A stretch of DNA of 64,000 nucleotides, taken from positions 41,065-105,064 of the forward strand of contig JAVGVS010000779.1 of assembly GCA_032718565.1 (NCBI GenBank), in the 5' to 3' direction. The notes beneath the pieces are model-generated. The model made no database searches, was not told the DNA's origin, and saw nothing but the letters and a program-made list of their open reading frames with translations. Positions 11,201 to 23,172 of the stretch are shown here, in pieces (the first letter of the stretch is position 1; each line of letters begins with the position of its first letter). This stretch comes from Distichodus sexfasciatus (Eukaryota; Chordata; Actinopteri; Characiformes; Distichodontidae). The position numbers and the translations under genes are program-made.

Positions 11201-14200
11201 CATAAAATAAAATGTGTGCACTAAGGGAAATCTGAATAAGAAACTTTTCTCAGGACTGGTGCTTTATTTATTTGAGCCACTCACAAATGTTTTTGGGGTT
11301 AGTTTGGAGCTCTCTCTGAAGATCTCACTGAGACTTCGTCAAGAACTTCTTGACAGTGAAAGCTGAAATGACCTTTCTAAGCGTCATGATTCCAAAAGTT
11401 CCTGCAGTTCTTCAAACACTGAGTCCCAAGTAAAAGTCAGTCACAATGGATGCAAAGCCTGCATGGCATCATAACAGTGCGTCATGCCTCTGCGATGCAG
11501 AAAATGATGATTTTTCCTCTTTGCAGGTCTCATGCCGTTGCTTGTGTGAACCAGTTTATCACCGGTAGGGCTCAAGCTCTTATGGACAACATTGATACCT
11601 TCATTGAGGTAACAGCTAATACCTTCTCAACTCCTTTTTTGGAGTAAAAGCAAGTTGATCCGCCCTCTAACTCCTCCTCTTCATCAAACCTCAGAGCCTG
11701 TTTGCACTGGCGGTGTGAGGCCGGGTGAGGCGTGTGCGGGCTCTCGTCATGCTGCTCAAAGTCCATCGACCGCCTCATCCCTCACATGCACAACATTATT
11801 CAGGTGAGACTGGATCTTTGCTACGGGTGTGACGATACATTGATTCAGGGATCTACGAACCCATAGTTATGATACCTCGTGAAAACATTGATTAGATTAT
11901 GTATATGTGTATTGGAATTAGGGCTGCAACTAACGACTATTTTGAGAGTCAACTGGTAGTAAAACTATTCATGATTAGTCGACTAATGGGATTATAATTG
12001 CACAGTGCTCTCATATTGGCTCGATTTATACCAACTTTACATTTAGTATGAGTTATTTAAATTTTGGTAAATAATAAGACAAAGATAGTTCACTCAAAAG
12101 CATATTTTTAATAGTCATTTCCTTCTTTTACATATCTATATACAGTGGCTCCTGTGGTTTTGTGATGGTATGACAAAATGGTAACATACCATTATAACAT
12201 TGTGAAGCGGTAAACCAATTGATTCCTTTTGCAGATTTTTAGTGATTATTCGCGTGTAAAGACCTACTTATTATTATAATTATAAAGATTAGATAAACTA
12301 TAACTAGTTTAACGACCAGTAGGCGTTCTCTTCCTCAAAATCTTTGGTTTTTCTCATCAGGAACTTTCTTAAGCAATCACAAACCAGGAGCCATCGTAAT
12401 GGGATTATGAGCAGAAGCTGTCCAAACCCGCTAAACTGTCCAAGCCGCCCTGACTGTCCAGAAGCCACGCCTGGGCATTTACCCAAACCCGCCCCAAACT
12501 ATCCAAACCACGATAGTAGAAATCACTCGAACAAGAAACTGGCTAAATTCGGTAATCTACTTGCAATAGCATAGACATTTAACACATCAAGAGGAAAATA
12601 TCACATCTACAACGCGCACTTTCGATTCTTAATTTTGTGCTCTCGGAGTTTCACATTTATTTCATAACATTGAAATTCTGTAGCAATTTTTTATGACAAG
12701 CCATTTCTTCGCTCTGGATTTTTAGCGTTGATGTGGCGTCATAGGGCCATTCTTCTAGCTATTAAGCTGAATATAGCAGAAGCGAATCTCACCAAGTGTG
12801 GTGTGTTGATTGCTCTCTATTGGCGGTAGGACTACTAAGGTAGAAAGTAAAGGCGTTTCACTCTAGGTTTTAAATCGATCTATGGCAGAATGATATACGA
12901 CAATCAATTGATCAGCCTATTTTTGATGTCGAGTTTTCTCGACAATGTCGAATAATCGTTGCACCCCTAATTGGAATGCTACACTATATTGAACAGGAGG
13001 TCTGTGTCTATTAAAAGATAAGGTTTTAATGTAAACTACTTGTTGATTTCAAGAATGAAAATGTCATGATATTTAGCTTTCTGTGATTTGTTGAGTGAAG
13101 TCAATAATCGTTTTGAATCAGAATTAAACCACATAACAGGTTATCAGATATGGACAAAGACATTGATTTGTTATATTTATCGTTGTATGCTTTTAGCTGA
13201 AGTTGTTGTTTTTTCTGCCTTTCAGTACATGCTGCAGCGTGCGAGGACCCGATCTTGTGGCCCTGGAAACCTCTACGATTTTTTGGCTCTAGATTTGCGA
13301 TCAACCCATCATAAAAACATCGGACACTGGTCCAGTAAGTCACACTTGAAGCTGCGTTTACATCTGTTTTACTTCAAAAATATGAATAGACTCGCCTTGA
13401 AGGAGAACAGGGGCAGTCTTCCTGGAGCAGCTTAGGGTTAGTTTGGGCTACATGGTGAGGGTGTTTACTAAGGTTGAGCGATTCAGAAAATGTCACGATT
13501 CCATTCGATCTTAGGCTCCAGATTGATCTAAAATCAGTTCAGGATTCATAAATAATGATTCAGTCATCATTGACTGTTTGAGTTATTTTTTCTGGTTACG
13601 ACTGTGTGGGATAACAAAAGAAAATCACACTGAATTAGAGCCTGAAACGATTATTGAATAACTCTAATGAATTGATTACAAAAATGGTCGAGGCAATTTT
13701 CTGAATTTTTTTCGTTTAAGTCATTTAAATAGCTGCAACTTGTCTTGTTTCCTTTTGAGCTTATTAACCAGCGCGCAATATTTTCAATTAAGCGTGATCA
13801 AAGAAATAAGTCCTCTGTGTGTAGGCATGTTGTAAGATATTCACGTGCACAAAACAAAGTAAATGCGTAAAACAGCTAAATGGCATTTTTGTGATGTAAA
13901 CCGCATACGCTGTTTATGGCGCCATTACTTTCGCTAAAGCAGCTCCGTTTCCCGTCCGACGTCACTTATTGCAAGACCGCGCGCCTTTTATACATTTGTC
14001 TCCCCAATAACCAGACGTTCACTCACAATACAGACATTTATTAAGATTTTCCCATCAATTTTTTAAAAATAGTTCGTTCCGTTGAACCCTTTACTGTGAC
14101 GCAGCTCCGTGGCGTCTTGAGAGTTATGGGGAAATGCAGTTCTCTTCCAGAAATTGGCCAGAAGGTTCCAAAATAGGCTTGAACTACATGTTTCTTCATT

Positions 14201-17200
14201 TTCAGTGAATACAACAACATCATGATATATGACTAACTTCTCACACTACAATAGCCGAATAACAAATGTATTGTCTTTTTTATTTATTCATTTTGTTTGC
14301 AGCCCTACACGGAATCAAACGTAGTTTAGGGTTATGAATGGATTTTTTTTTTTTTGGAATGCATGAATCGATTCTGAATTGACAGAGAAAGAATCACAGT
14401 TTGATTCAGTAGTGTTTAGTGTTTGACCCCTAGTGTTTACAGTACCGAAGTGTTCAAGTAGAGCTTTGCAAGATGACCATTGCGCTCTTTTAATGTCACC
14501 AAACGCACTTTGCGGCAATACGTTTTCGTCCTGTGGACGGTGCTTTGTTATATACCACACCAGACTTGGGAGCCAAACCAGACAAAGCATTTGTGCTGGA
14601 GTTTTCCAAACTCTTTCAGAGCAGTTGGACGGGGACAGTACCTGAACGCATACTGGAGAAAACACAAACACAATAAATTAAAAAGGGGGTTTCACAAGTA
14701 ATTGAAATAACATGAGCATTTGCTCAGCCTTCCTATTAGACATGGCCGCGATACTACCTTTTATGTCGATACCGATATTGGCAAATTTGGATATCTGCTG
14801 ATACAATACAAATCGATACAAAAGAGTCTTTTTTTTTAAACTGAAAATAATGCTTTAAAAATATGTCTGAATTAGGGCTGGGCGATATGGCATAAAAATA
14901 ATATCGCGATATTTTTAAACTATATCGCGATACACAATATATATCTCAATACCTTTGAAATTTCCTGTAAATCACTGTATAAATGATAAATTCGGCCCTA
15001 TGTTGCATAAAATGACACCAATATAATGAATTTAGCCAAAGTTTAACGTAATTAATGCCTTTATTTTAAACCAAAGTATAATATAGCAAACTTTATACTT
15101 TATATTGGGGACAGACAAGTGGGCGAGGGGAGCCATTGATTGCGTGCTTAGTAAACGTGTAGACCTAACTATTAAATTATGATTATAAGGTTGATAAACT
15201 ATAACTTGCGTTTAATCTACCTGTCGCCGTTCCTCTTTCTACATCGTCTTTGGTTTTTCTGTAGAAACTGTCTGTAGTGTGCAGTCAATCACAAAACCAG
15301 GAACCATCGGCCAATAGAGTTCGCAGACAGAAACCGCCAAAACCCGCCCCTTTCAAATCGCGCACGTGAAAATCTCACTCCAGTGAAAAAGCCGCTCGTC
15401 GGTAATCTACTTTGCGAGGACATTTAACACATCGAGAGGAAAAAAAGACATTCGAGAAAAAATACGGTTCGCGCAATATTATCACAACCCGCGCACTCGA
15501 TTCTTAATTTTTTCTGCTCTCGAGTTTCACATTTGCGCTCGCGACACAAATTCCCGTAGAAATTTTTGCGGCAAGCCATTTTCGCGCTCTAGTTTGGCCA
15601 TTGATGTGGCCCGTGGTGGGAAGCTGACAGAAAGCCGGCTCTGGCGTTACAAAAGCGCGTCATCAGGATTTTCTGGACGGGCGAGAGGCCGAGCTGTCTG
15701 CTTTGTGTGGAAAAGCAAAACTGGAAAGCGAAGTACGTGCTGTCTGTTTAACAATAACGTTAGGATTTATACTCGATGGTCACGATATAGTCATTTACTA
15801 CATCGCACGTGGAACAAGCCGAGATACATTGAGTATATTCGATATATCGCCCACCTCTAGTCTGAATACATGACTGTTCTGCTTACGGAAATACTTGACT
15901 TAAATACTGTTTTCCTAACTAAAGCAGTGTAATTACTTGCTTGTAATTAACTCAAACTAGCAAACGAGCGCACCACTTGCCTTTAGGATCAGAGTAAGAC
16001 GGGTTGGTCGTACAAACTGAACACTTTCCCTCAGGTTGACGTGCGACGTGTGGAGCGCTTGCCGCACATCTTTCCCGTCTCCATGGAGATGATGACAGCA
16101 CAGCTCTTGAGTGTTAGTGATGCCTTGAGTATTCATACTGTCTGATCCATTTGGAGCCGCTTCTGCACGCCCATTAGCACCCGCGGCATCGCGTAACGCC
16201 TGGGTCGGACGGCTAATTTTAGCGCTCCCTTCAGCGCTCTGCTAGAGGAGACACGCTGCAGAGATTGATTTCGGTGTCGCCTAGACATTAATGTTGCTCA
16301 GAGGCGTCGGCAGCAAACAATGGAGCTAGCAATTAGTAACGGATCCTTTAATTTGGGGCGGGGATGGATCTTTTGCTAAACTTGGCATTGTCTGGTTCTG
16401 TGTAATTGTGGATTCAGTTTGTTTTAGCTAGACACATTTTGATGTCAGATGTTTTTCATGCTTATTTCTGATGATAAATGAGGAAGCTAGAGTTGCTCGC
16501 CAAAGTTCCACTGCACGCTCAGAATTTTGGCACAAAAATGGTGCCATAACTCTGACGTTTCTAACACGGCGCCAAGTCAAGCAAGCGTGAAAGCAGAGTG
16601 GAGCGAGGTCGGAGCATTTCCAGCGTAGCGCACAACATTTTAAGAAAGTCACTTCCCGCTCTGCGTAGTGCACCAAGTCAAATAGGGCGCAGGTGACACT
16701 CCATGTGCACTACCTAGTCCGTAGAGAGCCGTTAAGCTACAACCCCGGCTATTTCTATATTATACTATTATACTACCACGTGGAAATGTATGATAAGAGC
16801 ACCTTACCTACCATACTATTACGTGCAGTAGTACGTGGCTTGGGAGACGTCCCACGTGTGAGCTCACGTTCACTAAGTGACGCAAACGCAGTTTAATTAG
16901 TTAAACAATAATTTGTGCATGTGCAGGCAGAGTTGAGCAGGTAAAGACGAGATTTTGCTGGTGAACGTTCCACTGCGTGCAGAAAATAACACTTATTCTG
17001 GTATCATGCATCGCTAATATGATTTATCCTGATTAACAATTCCAAGCTGTAATTTCGTACTGATTTTATTCATTTTATGCCAGGCTTTCTTTCACAAATG
17101 TGTTGAAGTACAGCTGATATTAAAGTGCTGTGTTCAAATATGTTCATCTGCCCCCGTGTAGTCTGATTCCTATCCTAGTGAGTGGAATGAAGTACTCTGA

Positions 17201-20200
17201 GATCGACATCATCCTGTTGAAGGTGAGTCTGTGTGCTGATTCGTCAGTTACGCTCTATACAGCTGTTTATCTTTCCGGCAGTGGGAATGACGATATTTTC
17301 AACCTTGAGACTTCTCTGTGATGTTTCTGGTATTCATACTGTCTGACCCAAAGCCTTAACGTAGCTTTAGACAGGATTGCATTTGGAACTTATTCAGTAA
17401 TATTTAAATGCAGCGTTTAACCTCATTGGCATTGACGCTGACGGCTAATTTCTGGAATAATCTGACGGATAAGTGTCAGTTAAGCTGAATTACACACCTC
17501 TGTTGAGGCTCCTCAACCCCCTGTTTAGTGACTGATGAGATTTACAGCAGCGCAGGTGCAACCCTGTAGATTTTTACATCTTATTTGCTGAAAGCGTTTC
17601 CTAACCCCTTCTCGTTTTGACCTCGTGTCCTTCAGGGAGACGTGGAAGAGGACGAGGCCGTTCCGGATAGCGATCAGGACATTAAACCTCGCTTCCACAA
17701 GTCCCGCACGGTCACGCTGCAGCACGAGGGCGTCGAGGGAGAGGAGGGGGAGGACTTTGATGACGATGACGACGATGACGACGAGACTTTGTCTGACTGG
17801 AATTTACGTGCGTAGACGCTTCTTGCGTTGCAAATACATTTTGATATTGTAGTTTGTTTGAAAAGAGCGTTGCTGGTTTCTGGAGGTGATTACAACATTG
17901 ATACTTGACTTGCCGTGATGTTCTTGTATTCATACTGTCTGATCCGCTGGCAATTCTTGAGAAATGACTTTTCCAAAATGGATGTTATGTTGGTTTTAAC
18001 GTGTAAATCTTTATTCCTTATTAGGCAAGTGTTCGGCTGCAGCGCTGGACCTGTTGGCTAACGTGTTCCGGGACGAGCTGCTTCCTCACCTCCTGCCGCT
18101 GCTCAAGGATCTGCTGTTCAACCCGGACTGGGTCGTGAAGGAATCCGGCATCCTGGTGCTGGGAGCCATCGCCGAGGGTAAGTGTGCCTTTAAACTAGAG
18201 TTGCTCTTTCATTTTCATGAACAAATTGTAAAACGGAGATGAATGTTTGTCTCCCAGTTTCACCTCTGCCTCATTGGATCTCATGTTGGCTCCCTCCCTC
18301 TCTTCTTGTCCAGGTTGTGTGCAGGGCATGGTGCCGTACCTGCCTGAGCTCATTCCTCACCTCATCCAGTGTCTGTGCGACAAGAAAGCCCTGGTTCGAG
18401 CCATCGCCTGCTGGACGCTGAGCCGATACGCCCACTGGGTGGTCAGCCAGCCGCCCGACGCCTACCTCAAACCCCTCATGACCGAGCTGCTCAAGCGCAT
18501 CCTCGACAGCAACAAGAGGGTCCAGGAGGCCGCGTGCAGGTGGGGCGTGTTGCAAATAATCTGCCTTCAAGTGTTCAGCGCTGACCGGTTCACTCCCGGA
18601 GAATGTTGTGTGCGTTCTCAAAGCCTCACGTTTTTTCCAACAGTGCTTTTGCGACGCTGGAGGAAGAGGCCTGTACTGAGCTGGTGCCCTACCTGGGCTT
18701 CATTTTGGACACGCTGGTCTTCGCTTTTGGGAAATACCAGCACAAAAACCTGCTGATCCTGTACGACGCCATCGGGACGCTGGCCGACTCTGTAGGCCAC
18801 CATCTCAACCAGCCGGTGAGGTTTCAGGACCTCGATGGAAATGAGTCTGCGTTTTAAAATATTGTTTGTTTGTTTTTTAAGCATCACGAGTGAAGCCTAA
18901 ATGAGTAAAGTAGTTCTGCAAAAACTATTTTAAGGTTGCTGTTTATTTACTGTTAAATTAATCTTCTGTTTTGCGTAGGAATATATCCAGAAGTTGATGC
19001 CCCCTCTCATCCAGAAATGGAATGAGCTGAAAGACGAGGACAAAGATCTGTTTCCTTTGTTGGAGGTGAGCAAGTCTGATTTATTTATTGTGAGATGGTT
19101 GAGTGACTACTAAAAACGTATGCGCAATTATGGGAAGTATTGGCCGATTATTGTCGATATCCAATATTTTCATGCTTATACGGTGTCTGCCGATAACAAT
19201 ACTAATAAGTGAGGAAAGCAGAGTTGAGTGCGTAAAGACAAGATATTTTGCTCGCCAAAGTTCCATTGCACAAATTTTGGCACAAAAATAGCGTCATAGC
19301 TCTGACATTTCTAACACGGCAAAAAGCTGAGTGGAGCGAAGGCGGAGCGTTTCAAGCGTAGTGCACATTTTAAGAAAGTCACTTCCCACCCTGTGTAGTG
19401 TACCAGGTCAAGTAGGGCGCGTATGACTCTCACTGTGCACTACCTAGCGTGTAGGGAGCCATCAAGCTACAACCCTAGCTGTTTCCGAGATGCATTCTAC
19501 AGCATAGAAAAGTATGATGAGTGCCTTACCTACCATACTGTTAAGTGCGGTAGTACACGGCATGGAACACAGCCCATGTACGAGCTCACATTCACTAAGA
19601 GAATTTGTTAAAAAATGTCGGAGTTCAGTGCGTAAAGACAAGATTTTGCTCGCGAACGTTCCACTGCTTGCTCAGAATTTTGGCACAAAGTAACGCCGTA
19701 CATTTTAAGACGGAAGGCACAGGTCGCTACCTTTCTCACAAACTATAAATGTGTCATCAGATCGGCTGGAAATATCGAGCAAATCTAAGTATCTGTGCAA
19801 TGTTGATTATCGGCCAGTTCTGATTTGCTCTCCTTTTTCTGCCCAGTGTCTGTCGTCAGTGGCCACTGCTCTGCAGAGTGGCTTCCTGCCCTATTGTGAG
19901 CCAGTGTACCAGCGATGTGTCACTCTGGTTCAGAAGACTCTCGCTCAGAACATGGTGAGTCATAAAAATACACAAAACTTGTCATGTCTTTTGCAACAGT
20001 TACTGAAACAGGTGCATGACCAAGTTATCAGACTCTGATGTTGCAGTATGTGTTGGCCAGTAAAATGTTGTGTTACCCGTTTGGTTGCATCACGAACTGT
20101 TGCTCAACATTAACGGCCGTTCATTTTTGCTTTCTTTGTAGATGCACAGCCAGTACCCGGACCAGTACGAGTCTCCTGACAAAGACTTCATGATTGTGGC

Positions 20201-23136
20201 TCTGGACCTGCTCAGCGGCCTGGCCGAGGGTTTGGGAGGCCACGTGGAGCAGCTGGTGGCACGCAGCAACATCATGACCCTGCTGTTCCAGTGCATGCAG
20301 GTGCGGAGTGGACCGTCAGTCAAAAATAATGTATTGCCGTGGAGAGGCGGGGGGCTTGCTATTATTTGCTCTGCTATTAGCTGGACTTGCCGGAGCTATT
20401 TCGGGCACAGTGACTAATTTGTAAGTCCCAAAAAACTGCTCCAATACCAGACGGCTGCTAAAACGGCATGACTGGTGTAGTGGGTAAATAAATGATTACC
20501 AAGTGGTTATAAATGGAGCAGCTCTTATTCATATTTAACAGACTGTAATTATAAGGGGCACTTAGAATGATTTGTGTAATGATTTGTCTTCCTGAACACG
20601 ACGCTGAGATGTGAGCCATCCGTGTAATAGCAGTGGGCAGCTGATTTGGTCAGTGCTTGGGGACGCTACCTTGCTCATGAGTACCTCAGTGGTACCTTTA
20701 CTGGTCCGGGATTTGAACCAGCGCTGGATGTTTAATGCTTAGGGATCTATGCCTGCAGTGGCAAGTAACGGTTAGGGAGTTCGCGATGGGAAGGGAGCCG
20801 ATTTGAATCCTGCACCAGTAAAGGTCCCACTGAGGTACTTGTGAGCAAGGTACACTCCCCCAGCACTGCTTCCTGGGCAGTGCCCACTGCCCTTTCACTG
20901 TTTGGTTCAGTGTTGAGGTTGCATTTCTGTCTGGTTTGTCCTCAATTCCAAACATTCACTTTTTATAGTTTGGTTACCCGCTCTGTTGGGTAGGTAGGTT
21001 GTTCTTAGAAGTGTTTGGAGGTGCTTCTAAACTCTGAAACTGAAAAGGACATTGTTATGGATGTAACGATGCCTTGATGATCTACATCAGTAGATCGATT
21101 CAGTGATCAACGGTCCAGTAAAATCAATCCAAAATGAAAACATCGATCAACACACATTCTAACGACCCTCGGCAGTTGGTAGTGTAATGGCTAGACACTT
21201 CACCCTGTGATCAGAAGGATGACTGATTGAATGCTAGACCGGTAAAGGTACTGCCGAGGTGCTCGTGAGCAAGGTACCGTCCCCAAGCGCTGATCCCAAA
21301 AAGCCGCCCACTGCTCCTTCACGGATGGGTCAAACACAGAGGTCACATTCGGTTGAGGAGCACTGTGTGCTGTGCTGTTTTTCGTTAAGTCCATATAATA
21401 TTGTATTGACAGGAAACGTGTGGCTTCCACCCCTTAACATTTGTAGGGTACTAACATGTTTTGGGTTTTGGTGTGTGTGTGTGTGTGTGTGTGTGTGTAG
21501 GACCCCATGCCAGAGGTGAGGCAGAGCTCTTTTGCTTTGCTGGGAGACCTGACCAAAGCCTGCTTCCTGCACGTCAAACCTTGCATCTGTGAGTCTCCTT
21601 GTTTCCATCTCACTCCAATAAGCCTTACGTGTTTTTGCTGTTTCTTGGATCAGTGGATTTGAACGGGGATTGTATGTCTATGTTGCAGCCGAGTTCATGC
21701 CCATCCTGGGAGTCAACCTCAACCCGGAGTTCATCTCGGTCTGCAACAATGCCACCTGGGCCATCGGAGAGATCTCCATACAGATGGGTGAGTTCAACTT
21801 CCACACGGTCAGCCTTGACTCACGTTACACTGGACTAGAGTAAAGCCCATTACACATGATGGTTATTTGGATGCAGATTTGCAGTAGGTGGCACCACACG
21901 GATGTAGTGTGCGGAATCGGGCTGAAACACTCAAACAAAACAATCTGACAGCTGTGTCCACGGTTCAATGCTTTGATTATGCTGCTGTTTGATAAAATGA
22001 CTCGGCACAAGCATCAAATTTCAAAACCTGCTCATTTTCCTTAAATGTTATGTCAGAAGGTTGATACATATTTCAGAGAAATCACATCGCAACAAAGAAA
22101 TAGTATTTTCCATGTGGTCATTATTAGAGACGGCACCGATGCGTGGATGAGATGAGAGATCTGTCTGATAATGACTCGAGCATCTGTATCGGGTATCGGT
22201 GGCATTGGGCCGGTCTGTGGAGCTGATCTGTAAATGTGCACGCTCAGTTGGTTCTGCTTGTGAAGTGTGACTGTGGTAAAGCTGGTTTATTGTTCAACAT
22301 TCACACTAGTTCCTACATATTGATATGACAGTGAGCAGATCGAGCAACGCAACACACTACAAGCCCAAAAGCACATCACACCATTTAATTTCCTCAACAA
22401 CACCAGCTCTCACTCACAATCTCTGTGTTTTAGCACCGCAGGATTAGGGACCATCACTAAATGACACAACTGTGTTTAGAGGAATCATATTTGAGATGTT
22501 ATTTTAATAATAAATCATTTAGCATATACATATGGGTGTGTAATTATTACATTATTTTAGTTGGTCTCCTCCTCACAGAGAAAAACACACCTGCTTCATT
22601 AAAAACTGGTCTCGAACTGCTACTTGGCATCGGCACAAGTATCAAGCACGAGTATCAGCATCGGTATCGGAGCTGAAAAAGTTGGATGGGTGCATCCCTA
22701 GTCATTAAACATAAACTATTAATTGATTGGGCTGACAGAAAATGTGTGATATTGTAATATTTTAGTGAGATTTTGTTTATATCATGCCCCCAGAGAGTTG
22801 AAGTGTTTTGTAGTTCCCTGGTTTGAGCGATATGGGTTTTGAGAAGCCGGGGCGAGAGACTGCATTGTCATTCAACAAATTGTTCTGCTGCGAAACGTTC
22901 AGCTTGGCCGTACATGTGACTTTCAGGACTTGGCGCGTCACCAAGACAGCTGGTGTTGCGTGGGTGAGTGCATGCGAGAGAGAACACAAACTACGGCTCT
23001 GGTCCTCCTGTAATCCTGCAGCTCGCACTTTTCGAATGCTTGTACGCTTGCACCCTTTTTCACCTTGGCACGGCCGGGGCCACCGACCAGCAGCTGGGCT
23101 CGGATGACAGGAAGCTGGCAGAGGAATATATACTCT

Positions 23137-23172
<36 letters not shown>

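Noticed and set aside
18271..18887. Minus-strand frames over tnpo2 exons 12 and 13
   Set aside because: Antisense shadows of conserved HEAT-repeat exons; the plus strand is clearly the coding one.
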